Of a stretch of 52,836 bases of DNA, positions 1-8,760 are shown piece after piece. How positions within the stretch are numbered: the first letter of the stretch is position 1; each line of letters begins with the position of its first letter. The translations under genes and the position numbers were made by a program. Source of the DNA: Bdellovibrionales bacterium. Lineage in GTDB: Bacteria > Bdellovibrionota > Bdellovibrionia > Bdellovibrionales > JAGQZY01. The stretch covers positions 1 through 52,836 of the forward strand of contig JAGQZY010000001.1 in NCBI GenBank assembly GCA_020435205.1. Direction: 5' to 3'. Under the pieces are notes generated by a model. That model saw only the letters and a program-made list of their open reading frames with translations. It was not told where the DNA came from and did not search any database.

Positions 1-1039
1 CGATATTCATGGGCTCAAAACCACTCAGCCTCATCTTTTTTTGTGGGGATACCAACGTGCGTGGCCTTTGGTCTTTAGTCATTTCAATAATTTTACAGAT
101 GTGCTGAGGAGTGGTTCCACAGCAGCCACCCACCATATTGACATAGCCTTCATTGACCATATCAAGGAGGGCTTTACCAGTGTGTTCTGGGGTTTCATCA
201 TAACCGGTATCGGAAAGTGGGTTGGGTAAACCCGCGTTGGGGTAACAACTCACGTAACAATCAGCCAGTTCGCTGATCTCGCGAATATAGGGCTTTAACT
301 CTTTGGCGCCAAAGGCACAGTTGAGGCCGACGGCTAAAGGTTTGGCGTGGCGGACTGAGTTCCAAAAGGCTTCGATAGTCTGACCAGAAAGGGTGCGTCC
401 AGATTTATCAGTAATTGTGGCTGATAAAATCACCGGAAGCCTCACGCCACGTTTAGCAAAAACCCTTTCCCAGGCGCTGATACAAGCTTTGATGTTCAAA
501 GTATCGATAAAGGTTTCCGCTAACAATAGGTCAACACCCCCATCCATCAGTGCTTCGACTTGTTCTTCAAAGGCTTTAGAAAGATCATCAAAGCTAATAT
601 CCCGATAGGCTGGGTTACTGACGTCAGGGGAAAGCGAGGTAATTTTGGTTGTCGGTCCAATAGAGCCGGCTACAAAAACATAGCGGTCTTTAGCTTCATT
701 AGCTACTTCGCGCGCGAGCAATGCCGATTGCTTGTTGATGTCATAAGCCTGATCTTCCATTTGGTAATCAGCTTGGGAAACTCGGGTAGCACTAAAAGTA
801 TTGGTACTGATGATGTCTGAACCGGCTTCAACAAACGCACGATGCATTTTTTTGACCGTTTCGGGGTCGGTAAGGCTCAGGAGATCGTTATTGCCCTTAA
901 GGCTAACGGGATGGTCTTTAAATAAAGATCCTCGAAAGTTTTCCTCTTCGAGCTTCATTTTTTGGAAGCTTGTGCCAATTCCACCATCAAAGTAAACAAT
1001 ACGCTGTCGCAATAAGGCTTCTAGATCTTTCAATTTCAT
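1..1039 (-). CDS. metH: Methionine synthase MetH, N-terminal part (cut by window edge)
   Basis: About 346 N-terminal residues are visible; the rest lies before base 1. The reading frame starts at ATG 1039 with AAGGGG almost touching it, and opens with MKLKDLEALL followed by a YFDGGIGTS segment. This is the homocysteine-binding (S-methyltransferase) barrel of cobalamin-dependent methionine synthase, which transfers a methyl group from methyl-cobalamin to homocysteine. Zn-ligand Cys motifs are visible: the GLNCAFG Cys and the GGCCGT pair near residue 315-320. The gene is the last of a tight leftward run (hldD, hydroxylase, trmJ, metH) with only 52 bases between trmJ and metH, so it has no room for its own cobalamin or SAM riboswitch. 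Whether the folate, B12 and activation domains follow in the same ORF cannot be seen; a stand-alone homocysteine methyltransferase is the alternative. Confidence 0.85.
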   Translation of the reverse strand, partial: MKLKDLEALLRQRIVYFDGGIGTSFQKMKLEEENFRGSLFKDHPVSLKGNNDLLSLTDPETVKKMHRAFVEAGSDIISTNTFSATRVSQADYQMEDQAYDINKQSALLAREVANEAKDRYVFVAGSIGPTTKITSLSPDVSNPAYRDISFDDLSKAFEEQVEALMDGGVDLLLAETFIDTLNIKACISAWERVFAKRGVRLPVILSATITDKSGRTLSGQTIEAFWNSVRHAKPLAVGLNCAFGAKELKPYIREISELADCYVSCYPNAGLPNPLSDTGYDETPEHTGKALLDMVNEGYVNMVGGCCGTTPQHICKIIEMTKDQRPRTLVSPQKKMRLSGFEPMNI

Positions 1040-1091
1040 CCCCTTAATAAGAGGTCTATCTTATAGAAGAATGGCTCCGATGAAAAGCTTA

Positions 1092-1826
1092 TCAGTGGCT
1101 GCTTTGATCATTCTGCAGCATTTTAGCCTCGTGCAAACGGCGACGGGTTTGCTGCACAATCATGTTGAGCTGATGAAGCTCCTCCTCAGAGGGGCTCGCC
1201 TTCATAATGAGCTGGTTCAGCATAACCAAGGCATTCCAACGTTTTTGAGTGTCCAGCTCAAACTCAAGAGCCTCCAACCATTCGCGAAGGATAGGCTCAG
1301 GACTGGCTTTAGCTGTGGGACTTTGGGGCTCTTGATGGGGCTGCGCCCAAGCCGGAGATATGAAGAGACTGTGGATTGCCACCAGCACTGCGTGGGACAG
1401 GTTCATACTTTTTAGTTCTCCCGGAAGTTCAAAGTAACACAAGCGGTGGGCCCACTGTAAATCATCACTGGAAAGCCCGTGATCCTCAGCACCAAAAACT
1501 AAATACACGGGTTCACCCTTATTAAGGATGTCGAGCTGGGGGAGTTCACCGAGAGGCAAAGAAGCTCGGCGCTTTCCCTGACGCCGGCTAAAAGCAATGC
1601 GCGGACCCGGAGGGTTGGCTTCAACGAAGGAGTCCCAGTCTTTATAGATCTTAGCATTTCGCAATGGACTCTGCCCTTGAGCGGCGCCTTGTCGGGCCTT
1701 TTCATCGAGTTCACAGGCTGGTGAAATTAAAAAAAGATCGCTGAGGCCATAATTACACATGATCCTTGAGACCATGCCGATGTTGCGCGGGTATTTGGTG
1801 GAAACCAGAACAATTTTTAAATCCAA
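1092..1826 (-). CDS. trmJ: TrmJ-like tRNA 2'-O-methyltransferase (SPOUT family)
   Basis: Predicted SAM-dependent 2'-O-methyltransferase acting on tRNA (TrmJ modifies position 32). The 244 residues show the SPOUT/TrmH hallmarks in order: an N-terminal VSTKYPRNIGMVSR segment (motif 1, residues about 8-21), FGAEDHGLS (motif 2, about 112-120) and MNLSHAV (motif 3, about 141-147), followed by a helical, Glu/Arg-rich C-terminal extension of about 90 residues as in TrmJ. The start is TTG 1826, chosen because GGGAGGA lies four bases upstream and no better in-frame ATG exists. It begins 20 bases after the hydroxylase stop, so the two are probably co-transcribed. The exact target nucleotide is inferred from the family; another TrmH-family member is possible. 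Confidence 0.8.
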   Translation of the reverse strand: MDLKIVLVSTKYPRNIGMVSRIMCNYGLSDLFLISPACELDEKARQGAAQGQSPLRNAKIYKDWDSFVEANPPGPRIAFSRRQGKRRASLPLGELPQLDILNKGEPVYLVFGAEDHGLSSDDLQWAHRLCYFELPGELKSMNLSHAVLVAIHSLFISPAWAQPHQEPQSPTAKASPEPILREWLEALEFELDTQKRWNALVMLNQLIMKASPSEEELHQLNMIVQQTRRRLHEAKMLQNDQSSH

Positions 1827-1846
1827 GGTATCCTCCCAAAAAAGTT

Positions 1847-3595
1847 TTATAAGATTTGGTCAGCAAGAAGAAGACCATCATCAATGACGACGGCTTTGTC
1901 GGGATGGGACTTTTTAACCTCTTGCAGTTCTTCGATTAAGGTTGCACGTAAGGCCTCAGTGCCTTGGCATTGGTAAGCGAGTTCGATGAGTTCAAGCCGG
2001 AGCAGCCAATCTTCAACTGAGTTGCCTTCCATCTTAGATTGAATGGCAGCCAGGTCTTCAAACTTAAAGTCATCTTGTTGGCGCAAATTGCGTACGGACT
2101 GGTAAAGAGCATTTCGTTTCTGGTTTTTTTCTGAAAGAGTTCTTTTAGGGACCACTTTTTTGGCAAAGCTATCCGTGAGGCCATAACTATTGCGATCGGC
2201 GGGTCCAGCAAAAACGGACTGCACTTTTGAACCCACTGCCATATCAAAAACTCCCCAAGAAGGATCAAATAAGGTGCGCCCGTGAAAATGAACCGTGCAA
2301 TCGGTAAAACTGATCATGCAAAGCTCACGGCGAGGGGTGCGCTCGGTGGATTTTACGACACCATCGACGACGACTCCGGATTCGAAGTCTATACGAGCCC
2401 GTTCTCCGATGACAATGCCAAGCTTTGCCAGATCTTCAGTGGAAGCCCAAGATAGGCAGTCCTCAAAACCTTTAACGTACCCTAATGGAGAACTAAAGCC
2501 ATGGGAGTGGTATTCCTTATTGTGGCCTTTGAGTTCGTGTCCTCCCACGCAAAGTTGGGTGGGACCTTCGAAGCGGTAGTATAGGCACTCATCATCTTGG
2601 CTAATAAAATCCACAAGAATCCCCGAGATCTGTAACCCTGAGTTGAGTTGAACTGTGTTCACAGTTTCCGCTTCGATGGCCTTTTCTAAGCCAAAAATAC
2701 CGCCCCGTTTATAGGCCATCCGGCTAGCTAACTCCTGCAACACTTCTTTTAAATGATCAAAACTTTTTGCCACAAACAGTTGGGGTTGTGGTTCGGTGAT
2801 GTCATAACTGTAATCCACACAATCGACAGTCAGAGGAAGCTTTTTCACTTTGTCCTTTAAGCATTCTTTGGCCTCGCCATATGAGGAAAGGAGGCCAGCC
2901 CCATAAATTTTGGGGTTTTCGAGGCTGCCAATAAGACCATACTCTGCTGTCCACCAATTCATTCTGCCAAGCAGGGCGGCTTCAGAAGTTTTGCTCATGG
3001 AGTTATTAATTTGTTCTAGTCTTTTTTCGGCGGCTTGAATTTGCTCAGGTGTGGATTCGGGATTTTCTTTGATGTCAGACAGTTCTCGAATCGCTTCATA
3101 CTGATCTAAGTCTTCTTTGGAAACAAGGGCGTTCTTTGCTACTTTTGCATATTGCTTTAAATAATCAGCAAAATCAGGATCAATCAAAATCGGTGCGTGG
3201 CCAGCAGCTTCGTGAACAATGTCGGGCGCTGGTGTGTAAAGAATATGATCGAGAGAGCGCATATCAGAAGCAATGGGTAAAATCCCTAAACTTTGTAATT
3301 CCATAAAAGCAGCCGGAGGAATGAATCCGCTGACTGGCACGGCTGCCCAACCAAACTCTTGCAATTTTTTGCACATACTATCAATGTTGGGAATTTCTTC
3401 GACGGTGATTCCCGTCTTTTTAAGTCCTTCTAAATAACAAGAGTGGGCATTTTGGCTTAAAAAATTTTTCAACTGTCGAAGAATATACCTCCACACAGCT
3501 TGGTCAATAGGCTGGTATTGAGTGGTGTCTTGCTCGACAATGAAAGGACGTAAGTGGGCCGGGATCTTTTCTTTGATCTTTTCGATGTTTTCCAC
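1847..3595 (-). CDS. Biopterin-dependent aromatic amino acid hydroxylase, long form
   Basis: Iron- and tetrahydropterin-dependent monooxygenase, probably phenylalanine 4-monooxygenase (Phe to Tyr). The N-terminal half carries the family signature HEAAGHAPIL with two iron-binding His, and the third ligand Glu in the WWTAEYGLIGS segment. At about 582 residues it is roughly twice the length of PhhA-type enzymes; the extra C-terminal 250-300 residues have no motif I recognise, but similarly long forms are known in Bacteroidetes and Bdellovibrio relatives. Start choice: the frame can be opened as far as 3661, but that would overlap hldD by 53 bases. GTG 3595 has GGAGGA four bases upstream and sits 13 bases after the hldD stop, so I place the start there. 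Substrate preference (Phe versus Trp) cannot be read from the sequence. Confidence 0.85.
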   Translation of the reverse strand: MENIEKIKEKIPAHLRPFIVEQDTTQYQPIDQAVWRYILRQLKNFLSQNAHSCYLEGLKKTGITVEEIPNIDSMCKKLQEFGWAAVPVSGFIPPAAFMELQSLGILPIASDMRSLDHILYTPAPDIVHEAAGHAPILIDPDFADYLKQYAKVAKNALVSKEDLDQYEAIRELSDIKENPESTPEQIQAAEKRLEQINNSMSKTSEAALLGRMNWWTAEYGLIGSLENPKIYGAGLLSSYGEAKECLKDKVKKLPLTVDCVDYSYDITEPQPQLFVAKSFDHLKEVLQELASRMAYKRGGIFGLEKAIEAETVNTVQLNSGLQISGILVDFISQDDECLYYRFEGPTQLCVGGHELKGHNKEYHSHGFSSPLGYVKGFEDCLSWASTEDLAKLGIVIGERARIDFESGVVVDGVVKSTERTPRRELCMISFTDCTVHFHGRTLFDPSWGVFDMAVGSKVQSVFAGPADRNSYGLTDSFAKKVVPKRTLSEKNQKRNALYQSVRNLRQQDDFKFEDLAAIQSKMEGNSVEDWLLRLELIELAYQCQGTEALRATLIEELQEVKKSHPDKAVVIDDGLLLADQIL

Positions 3596-3608
3596 TGCTT
3601 CCTCCGAT

Positions 3609-4568
3609 TTATAAAAAGGGATCGTCTTTATCGAGGTAGGAGATATAGTCTTTAATTCCATCTTCTAAACTCCATTGTGGTTGATGAAACCCCATGCTTA
3701 AGAAGCGGTCCATTTTCGCTTCGGTAAAGTACTGATAACGGGGCCGAATATCCTCGGGAACATCAATCCAGTCGATCATCATTTCTTTACCCATATTACC
3801 AAACACATTGCGGGCTAAATCAAGCCAGGTGCGAGCTTTGCCAAATCCCATATTAAAAATGCCAGAATGGCCTTTGCCGTTAATGATTTCTTCAATCCAA
3901 CGAGTGATGTCTTTCACATAAACAAAGTCGCGCAGCTGTTCGCCATCTTTGTAATCAGGGTTATGAGAGCGAAAAAGCTTGAGGCTGCCGTTCACATTGA
4001 TTTGGCGATAGGCTTTAAACACGACACTGCTCATGTCTTTTTTAAAATATTCATTGGGTCCATAAACATTAAAAAAGCGAAGGCCCATCCAAAGGGGAGG
4101 GAATTCTTTTTCTTTTAACACCCAGCGATCAAAATTCACTTTGGAATCCCCATAAGGGTTCAGTGGTTTTAAAAGGTCGGGATCAGTTTGGTCATCAAAC
4201 CCAAGTTCACCTTCACCATAACAGGCACCACTGCTTGCGTAGATAAAGCGAGTGTTGTTGTTGCGACACCATTCAAAAAGCTTTTGCGTGTATTCTGTGT
4301 TGTTCTCGCGCAAATAATCAACGTTCATCTCAGTCGTCGATGAGCAAGCTCCCATATGAACAATCCAATCTATTTTTGGATTTGTTTTTAAAAACTCAAG
4401 CAACTCATTTTTATCAAGAAACTTTTGGTAATCCCGCTTGCGCAAAATTCCTTCCCGTGCCGATGGTGGAACGGTATCGACGCAAATAATATCTTTGCGT
4501 CCGTTTTGATTGAGTTGCCAAACAATGGCACTGCCAATAAATCCTGTGGCTCCGGTGACTATAATCAT
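3609..4568 (-). CDS. hldD: ADP-L-glycero-D-manno-heptose 6-epimerase
   Basis: Last enzyme of ADP-heptose synthesis for the LPS inner core; epimerises C6 of ADP-D-glycero-D-manno-heptose in the cytoplasm. The 319 residues form an extended SDR: NADP-binding TGATGFIGS at residues 5-13, a Ser/Tyr/Lys set in SSGACYGEG and YGDSK (about residue 140), and the family's C-terminal GKARTWLDLA segment. Length matches HldD. The start ATG 4568 gives the canonical MIIVTGATGFIG opening, although the upstream bases are TTTTCCCCC and no Shine-Dalgarno is visible. Its presence implies a heptose-containing LPS. Confidence 0.93.
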   Translation of the reverse strand: MIIVTGATGFIGSAIVWQLNQNGRKDIICVDTVPPSAREGILRKRDYQKFLDKNELLEFLKTNPKIDWIVHMGACSSTTEMNVDYLRENNTEYTQKLFEWCRNNNTRFIYASSGACYGEGELGFDDQTDPDLLKPLNPYGDSKVNFDRWVLKEKEFPPLWMGLRFFNVYGPNEYFKKDMSSVVFKAYRQINVNGSLKLFRSHNPDYKDGEQLRDFVYVKDITRWIEEIINGKGHSGIFNMGFGKARTWLDLARNVFGNMGKEMMIDWIDVPEDIRPRYQYFTEAKMDRFLSMGFHQPQWSLEDGIKDYISYLDKDDPFL

Positions 4569-4614
4569 GGGGGAAAATTAGATCAGTGGCCTCTCAGACA
4601 CAAGACCCACAGTC

Positions 4615-5793
4615 CTAGTGGGCCCCTGATAGCGCGACGCATCCAAAGGCGGGGTCGCAAGGGTCTTTGGGTTGAAAGCGCAAAGGTGTGATTCCTCCTA
4701 AAGGGGTTCTCACATTGGTAGTCTGGCCTTGGTAAATGCGCGCCCCATAATTTTGCACCTGGCCTGCAAAAGTAAAAAAACGCAAATCAAATTTCATTTC
4801 GATAGCCTCGCCCTCATATTCAAAGCTCATCTTTCCCGGGGGGGCGAGCTCCTGGGCAAGAAAATCGGGGCTATAAATGCCCTCAAAAGCTTTACGAGAG
4901 ATGCCACGGCCATTGAAAACACCTTTGCTGCCATAGGATTGACTGGGTTTAAAGAAAAACTTCTTTCTTTGGGCCCAAATTTCATCTGCCGAGTCAAAGT
5001 CACCAAACAAAAAGGTTTCGGGAATGATTTTCGCTAAGGTCTCGTCATTTTTTAGGAGATGCTTGCGCAGAAGGTTCATACGCCTTTTGTCGGCAAGCAG
5101 AGCGTACTCTCGTGGGTTTGGTGAAAAGCGCACTTGTCCCGAAAGGTAGTCTTCTCGCAAGGTTTTGGACTTTTCCTCCGAGAGGTAAAAATCGTTGTAG
5201 CGGTTATAGATATTGTTCGCTTTATTTTTGGGGTAGTCTGCCAGCGAAAGAATTTCACAGGGATGACCCAAGCTTTCAAACCACTCTTTGTAGAGCAAAA
5301 ATTCAAAATAAAGCCCCTCATTTTGTGGAATCTCATCAAGAATATTGATGGCGTCGCCGTCTTTGAAGTCAAAAGCCGCTTTGAAGCTGGCATAAAGATG
5401 ATCCATGGTCGGGTCACAACAGGTTTCCCCTTGAGCACAGCCCTGTAATACAATGGGCATGTACAGAGAGGCATTGGTGTTAATTTCAATAAGCTTTAAA
5501 CCCATTTCTGGGGTGTAATGAAAATCAAAACAGGTGAGTATTGATGGGTAATCGGGAAAACTTTTAAAAGAAAGCTCAGGGGGTAGCTCTTCTTGATAGG
5601 CAGAACTGTTTTTAATCTCATAGACCCGTTTTACGAAAGATTGCACATTTTTTAATACTTCAACGGGTAGATCGATCACAAAGGGTGAAAAGAGGTTTTC
5701 GTTGATCAAGTTTTCTTTTCTGATCTGTGGAAAAGATTTTGGAAAACTTTGAGAAATAAAATCAAATAAAAGTTCTAATTTATTATGAGCCAT
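4615..5793 (-). CDS. ATP-grasp-like protein of unknown function
   Basis: I do not recognise a named family. About 392 residues. The C-terminal third looks like an ATP-grasp core: KFFFKPSQSYGSKGV (nucleotide-binding Lys plus Gly-rich loop), FLAQELAPP, then MKFDLRFFTF and a final NVRTPLGGI stretch, as in enzymes that ligate carboxylates to amines. A middle segment, KLIEINTNASLYMP, resembles the Glu/Asn metal site of glutathionylspermidine-synthase-like proteins, but this is weak. Start: the frame opens at TTG 5808, but that codon lies inside the peroxiredoxin terminator hairpin, so ATG 5793 is preferred; neither has a clear ribosome site. It sits between a peroxiredoxin and hldD with no clear functional link. 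Confidence 0.6.
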   Translation of the reverse strand: MAHNKLELLFDFISQSFPKSFPQIRKENLINENLFSPFVIDLPVEVLKNVQSFVKRVYEIKNSSAYQEELPPELSFKSFPDYPSILTCFDFHYTPEMGLKLIEINTNASLYMPIVLQGCAQGETCCDPTMDHLYASFKAAFDFKDGDAINILDEIPQNEGLYFEFLLYKEWFESLGHPCEILSLADYPKNKANNIYNRYNDFYLSEEKSKTLREDYLSGQVRFSPNPREYALLADKRRMNLLRKHLLKNDETLAKIIPETFLFGDFDSADEIWAQRKKFFFKPSQSYGSKGVFNGRGISRKAFEGIYSPDFLAQELAPPGKMSFEYEGEAIEMKFDLRFFTFAGQVQNYGARIYQGQTTNVRTPLGGITPLRFQPKDPCDPAFGCVALSGAH

Positions 5794-5794
5794 A

Positions 5795-5820
5795 GAAAAG
5801 CGCGCCAAGAGGCGCGCGCC
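5795..5820 (-). terminator. Rho-independent terminator of the peroxiredoxin gene
   Basis: On the minus strand, 12 bases after the peroxiredoxin stop, GCGCGCC and GGCGCGC pair around a TCTT loop and are followed by CTTTTCT. The 7-bp GC stem and short T-run fit an intrinsic terminator, separating the peroxiredoxin from the ATP-grasp-like gene that starts immediately after it. Confidence 0.7.
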
Positions 5821-5831
5821 CCTAAAAGTGG

Positions 5832-6353
5832 TTAAGCGCTAACGTGCTTGTCACCAGGCTTCCACCCAGCACCGCAAAGTTCGCCGGATTGGAGTCCTTG
5901 TAACACGCGTAAGATTTCGCCAGCATCGCGGCCTACGCTAAGGTTATGAATGCCCATGTATTGAACAACGCCTTCTGGATCGATAATGAATGTCCCACGA
6001 GTGGCAATGCCAGCGTCTTCAAGAAGAACGCCAAAATCTCGGCTGACTCTTTTGGTGATGTCGCCAATGAGCGGGTAACCAAGATCCTCGAGGTCGTCCT
6101 TAATCCATTTGCGGTGAGAGTGAACGGAGTCCACGCTGCAGCCAATCACTTCAGCGCCAAGGTCTTTGAATTGCGGCAAGGCCTCACGAAATTGAGTGAG
6201 CTCGGTTGGACAGACGAATGTGAAGTCGAGCGGGTAAAAGAACAAAACGGTCCATTTTCCTTTGTAGTCTGCCAAGCGAATATCTTTGAATTCTCCGCCA
6301 TCAACGACTGCGGGAGCTGTAAATTGTGGGGCTGTTTGGCCTATCATTGGCAT
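5832..6353 (-). CDS. Typical 2-Cys peroxiredoxin (AhpC/Prx1 type)
   Basis: Reduces hydrogen peroxide and organic peroxides with thioredoxin or a similar donor. The 173 residues show the peroxidatic Cys in FYPLDFTFVCPTE (about residue 50), the supporting Arg downstream, and a resolving Cys near the C-terminus in GELCGAGWKPGD (residue about 160), so it is a typical two-Cys enzyme. Start ATG 6353 has AAGGAG six bases upstream. It is transcribed alone, divergent from xth across a 104-base gap and followed by its own terminator. The window also encodes thioredoxin reductase (trxB), a plausible supplier of reducing power. Confidence 0.92.
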   Translation of the reverse strand: MPMIGQTAPQFTAPAVVDGGEFKDIRLADYKGKWTVLFFYPLDFTFVCPTELTQFREALPQFKDLGAEVIGCSVDSVHSHRKWIKDDLEDLGYPLIGDITKRVSRDFGVLLEDAGIATRGTFIIDPEGVVQYMGIHNLSVGRDAGEILRVLQGLQSGELCGAGWKPGDKHVSA

Positions 6354-6457
6354 GCGAGTCTCCTTTTTGAGCCTGAGTTTTCAATAGAAATAGGACTTTA
6401 ACGCAAACGAGTCAAAAGAGAATTGAATTTCTGAAACCTGTCGTCTAGGGTCGCCCC

Positions 6458-7243
6458 ATGGAGAAGTTGCCTGTGAAAATTGTATCTTGGAACGTCAATG
6501 GGATTCGTGCCTGCACGAAAAAGGGGTTTATCGATTTTGTTGAAAGGGAAAGGCCTGATGTTCTCTGCTTGCAGGAAACCAAGGCCCATAGCGATCAGCT
6601 GGATGAGACCATCCTAACCCCCTTAAATTACGACAGTTATTGGACCGCGGCCTCCACTAGAAAGGGTTACTCTGGAACGGCGACTTACACCACTTTGCCC
6701 GTGGAAAAAGTAGAGCATGGGATTGGGATTAAAAAGTTTGATGATGAAGGACGTTTTGTAGTGACCCAGATTCATGACGTCCTGCTCTACAATGTTTATT
6801 TCCCTAATGGCTCGGCCAGGGAAGAGCGCCACGATTATAAGCAAGAGTTTTTAAAAAAGTTCCATCGTCACCTGATTAAAAAAATGGCTTCAGGTCATAA
6901 AATCATTGTTTTGGGTGATTACAATGTAGCTCACAAAGAGATGGATGTTTACGACCCCGTTCGTTTGTCAAAAGTGAGTGGATTTTTACCTGAAGAGCGA
7001 GACTGGTTTCAACAGTTTTTGGACTCAGGTTTTATTGATACCTTTCGCTATTTTCACCCTGACGCCAAAGAAAGATTCAGCTGGTGGTCCTATCGAGAAA
7101 TGGCAAGACCTGCTAACAGAGGCTGGAGAATTGACTACATCTGCGTCTCTGAGAACTTGAAGCCCCAGCTCAAGTCTGCAGATATTTGGGATCAACAAGA
7201 GGGGTCGGATCACTGTCCGGTTGTCCTTGAATTGGAGATTTAA
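6458..7243 (+). CDS. xth: Exodeoxyribonuclease III (AP endonuclease)
   Basis: Base-excision repair enzyme that cuts 5' of abasic sites and trims 3' blocking groups. The 261 residues carry the endonuclease/exonuclease/phosphatase fold in order: SWNVNGIRA (metal/phosphate Asn), CLQETKA (metal Glu), YNVYFPNG, LGDYNVAHKEMD (catalytic Asp and Asn), and the terminal SDHCPV (catalytic Asp-His). Start ATG 6458 has AGGG seven bases upstream. Its TAA stop overlaps the fxsA ATG (TAATG), so the two are translationally coupled. Confidence 0.92.
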   Translation: MEKLPVKIVSWNVNGIRACTKKGFIDFVERERPDVLCLQETKAHSDQLDETILTPLNYDSYWTAASTRKGYSGTATYTTLPVEKVEHGIGIKKFDDEGRFVVTQIHDVLLYNVYFPNGSAREERHDYKQEFLKKFHRHLIKKMASGHKIIVLGDYNVAHKEMDVYDPVRLSKVSGFLPEERDWFQQFLDSGFIDTFRYFHPDAKERFSWWSYREMARPANRGWRIDYICVSENLKPQLKSADIWDQQEGSDHCPVVLELEI

Positions 7244-7752
7244 TGTTTTTGCGTTTGTTCTTATTAATGACCTTAATCCCGCTCGTAGAAATTTATTTTT
7301 TGATCCAATTGAGTGGCGTCATTGGTGGCGGCAACACTATACTGCTGATTATTTCTACGGGCTTGCTGGGAGCTTGGCTTTTGCGTCGGCAAGGAGCTTC
7401 CATTCTGCAACAATTACAACACAATGCAAGCCAGTCCCAGTTGCCTACTGATGCCATCACTAAAGGATTTTTTACTTTCATTGGTGGGGTTTTATTGCTT
7501 ACCCCAGGTTTACTGACGGATGTTATTGGGATGTCATTGATTTTTCCCCCCACTCAGATTCTGTGGCGTAAATTTTTCCTGCATCAATGGGCTCGTGGTG
7601 TGCAAAGTGGAAACATTCGTGTTTATACAAGTGCTACTGGGTTTGGCGGTGGATTCTCACAAACTCATACCCGCAAGACTCGTCGCATTGATCATACAGT
7701 GATTGATGTTGAGGCCAGAGATGTTTCTGTAAGCAAAAACGACGAAATTTAA
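7243..7752 (+). CDS. fxsA: FxsA-family inner-membrane protein
   Basis: Small membrane protein of the FxsA family, whose E. coli member affects exclusion of phage T7 from F-plasmid cells; the physiological role is not established. 169 residues with two N-terminal hydrophobic segments (about residues 3-45), the family's LRRQG motif after the second segment, a Gly-rich GGVLLLTPGLLTD third/fourth segment, and a soluble C-terminal tail with a Gly-Phe-rich patch. Coupled to xth by a TAATG overlap and convergent with the Ca2+/Na+ antiporter, with which it overlaps by 4 bases. Confidence 0.85.
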   Translation: MFLRLFLLMTLIPLVEIYFLIQLSGVIGGGNTILLIISTGLLGAWLLRRQGASILQQLQHNASQSQLPTDAITKGFFTFIGGVLLLTPGLLTDVIGMSLIFPPTQILWRKFFLHQWARGVQSGNIRVYTSATGFGGGFSQTHTRKTRRIDHTVIDVEARDVSVSKNDEI

Positions 7753-8717
7753 TTGATAATGAGCCTGGATAGATAAGCCAAATAAGCCGTTAAAAACCCA
7801 AATCCGATGAGTTTTCTTTGCCAAGGGGCACGCAAAAAGAAGACGGCCCCAATGGCGAAGGTCGCCGTTAGCATCACCACCACATCCAGCGAAAGAATTT
7901 CTTCGTTCACTGCTAATGGAAAAAAGCTCGCGGTGAGCCCAGGAATGGCAAGGGTGTTGATGATATTGCTTCCAATGATATTGGCGATGGCCACTTCGTT
8001 GTGACCTCTCAGAGCGGCTGCCACAGAGGTTGCTAGTTCGGGAAGGCCAGTTCCGGCAGAAATAATGGTGATGCCAATCACTCGTTCACTGAGGCCCACC
8101 ATGCGACCCAAATTGATTCCCGCTTCCAACGCCAGCTGCGCTCCGCCCACAAGACCAATGAAGCTCGCGACAAAAAAGAAAAGAGTGCGGTTCCAGCTCA
8201 CATGGCTATCTTCCTCGATATCGCCGCCACCATTGCGATCCTGCAAAAAGGAAATTACGACAAAGGCAACAAGGCCCGCAAGCAGCATAAGGGCCTCATA
8301 AACATTGATAAATAAATCAGAAACCACATAAAAAAAGAGTCCAGAGGCTAGCAAAAGAATGGGCCAAGAGAAAAAGCTCGAGCGAACAATACCGCGAGGA
8401 TTGAGCAAAAGTGCCAATCCTCCCACTAATAAGATATTGAAGGAATTCGATCCCACCATGTTGCCAATGGAGATATCACTGATTCCTCTGTAGCCTGCAA
8501 TAAAACTGGTCACAATCTCCGGGGCCGAAGTTCCTGCGGCAATCAGAGTGACAGCGATCACGCTGGTGGGGATTTTCCATTTTTGAGCAATGCGCACCGA
8601 GGTTTCCACAAGCTTGTCGCCGGAAAGAACGAGAAGAGCAAAACCAGAGACTAGCATAAGAAGATTTTGAGCTAAGACCACGGGCCTGATCCTATCGGAC
8701 ATTTGTAGAGGAGTCAC
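7749..8717 (-). CDS. Ca2+/Na+ antiporter, CaCA family (YrbG-like)
   Basis: Inner-membrane cation/Ca2+ exchanger. The 322 residues contain the two inverted alpha repeats of the family: GTSAPEIVTSF followed by GNMVGSNSFN in the first half, and GTGLPELATSV followed by ANIIGSNIIN in the second half; their Glu residues form the cation site. About ten hydrophobic segments. The frame opens at GTG 8717; ATG 8702 six codons later is also possible, and neither has a strong ribosome site. Ion specificity is inferred from family. Confidence 0.88.
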   Translation of the reverse strand: MTPLQMSDRIRPVVLAQNLLMLVSGFALLVLSGDKLVETSVRIAQKWKIPTSVIAVTLIAAGTSAPEIVTSFIAGYRGISDISIGNMVGSNSFNILLVGGLALLLNPRGIVRSSFFSWPILLLASGLFFYVVSDLFINVYEALMLLAGLVAFVVISFLQDRNGGGDIEEDSHVSWNRTLFFFVASFIGLVGGAQLALEAGINLGRMVGLSERVIGITIISAGTGLPELATSVAAALRGHNEVAIANIIGSNIINTLAIPGLTASFFPLAVNEEILSLDVVVMLTATFAIGAVFFLRAPWQRKLIGFGFLTAYLAYLSRLIIN

Positions 8718-8760
8718 TGTTTCCCATGCTTGAGGGAGGCCACCGTGCTAGAATTAAAGA

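Noticed and set aside
1071-1415. Plus-strand reading frame of 114 codons opposite trmJ
   Set aside because: Antisense to a clear SPOUT methyltransferase and without a recognisable domain or ribosome site.
5076-5489. 137-codon minus-strand frame inside the ATP-grasp-like gene
   Set aside because: Alternative frame of a longer, motif-bearing gene; low-complexity composition.
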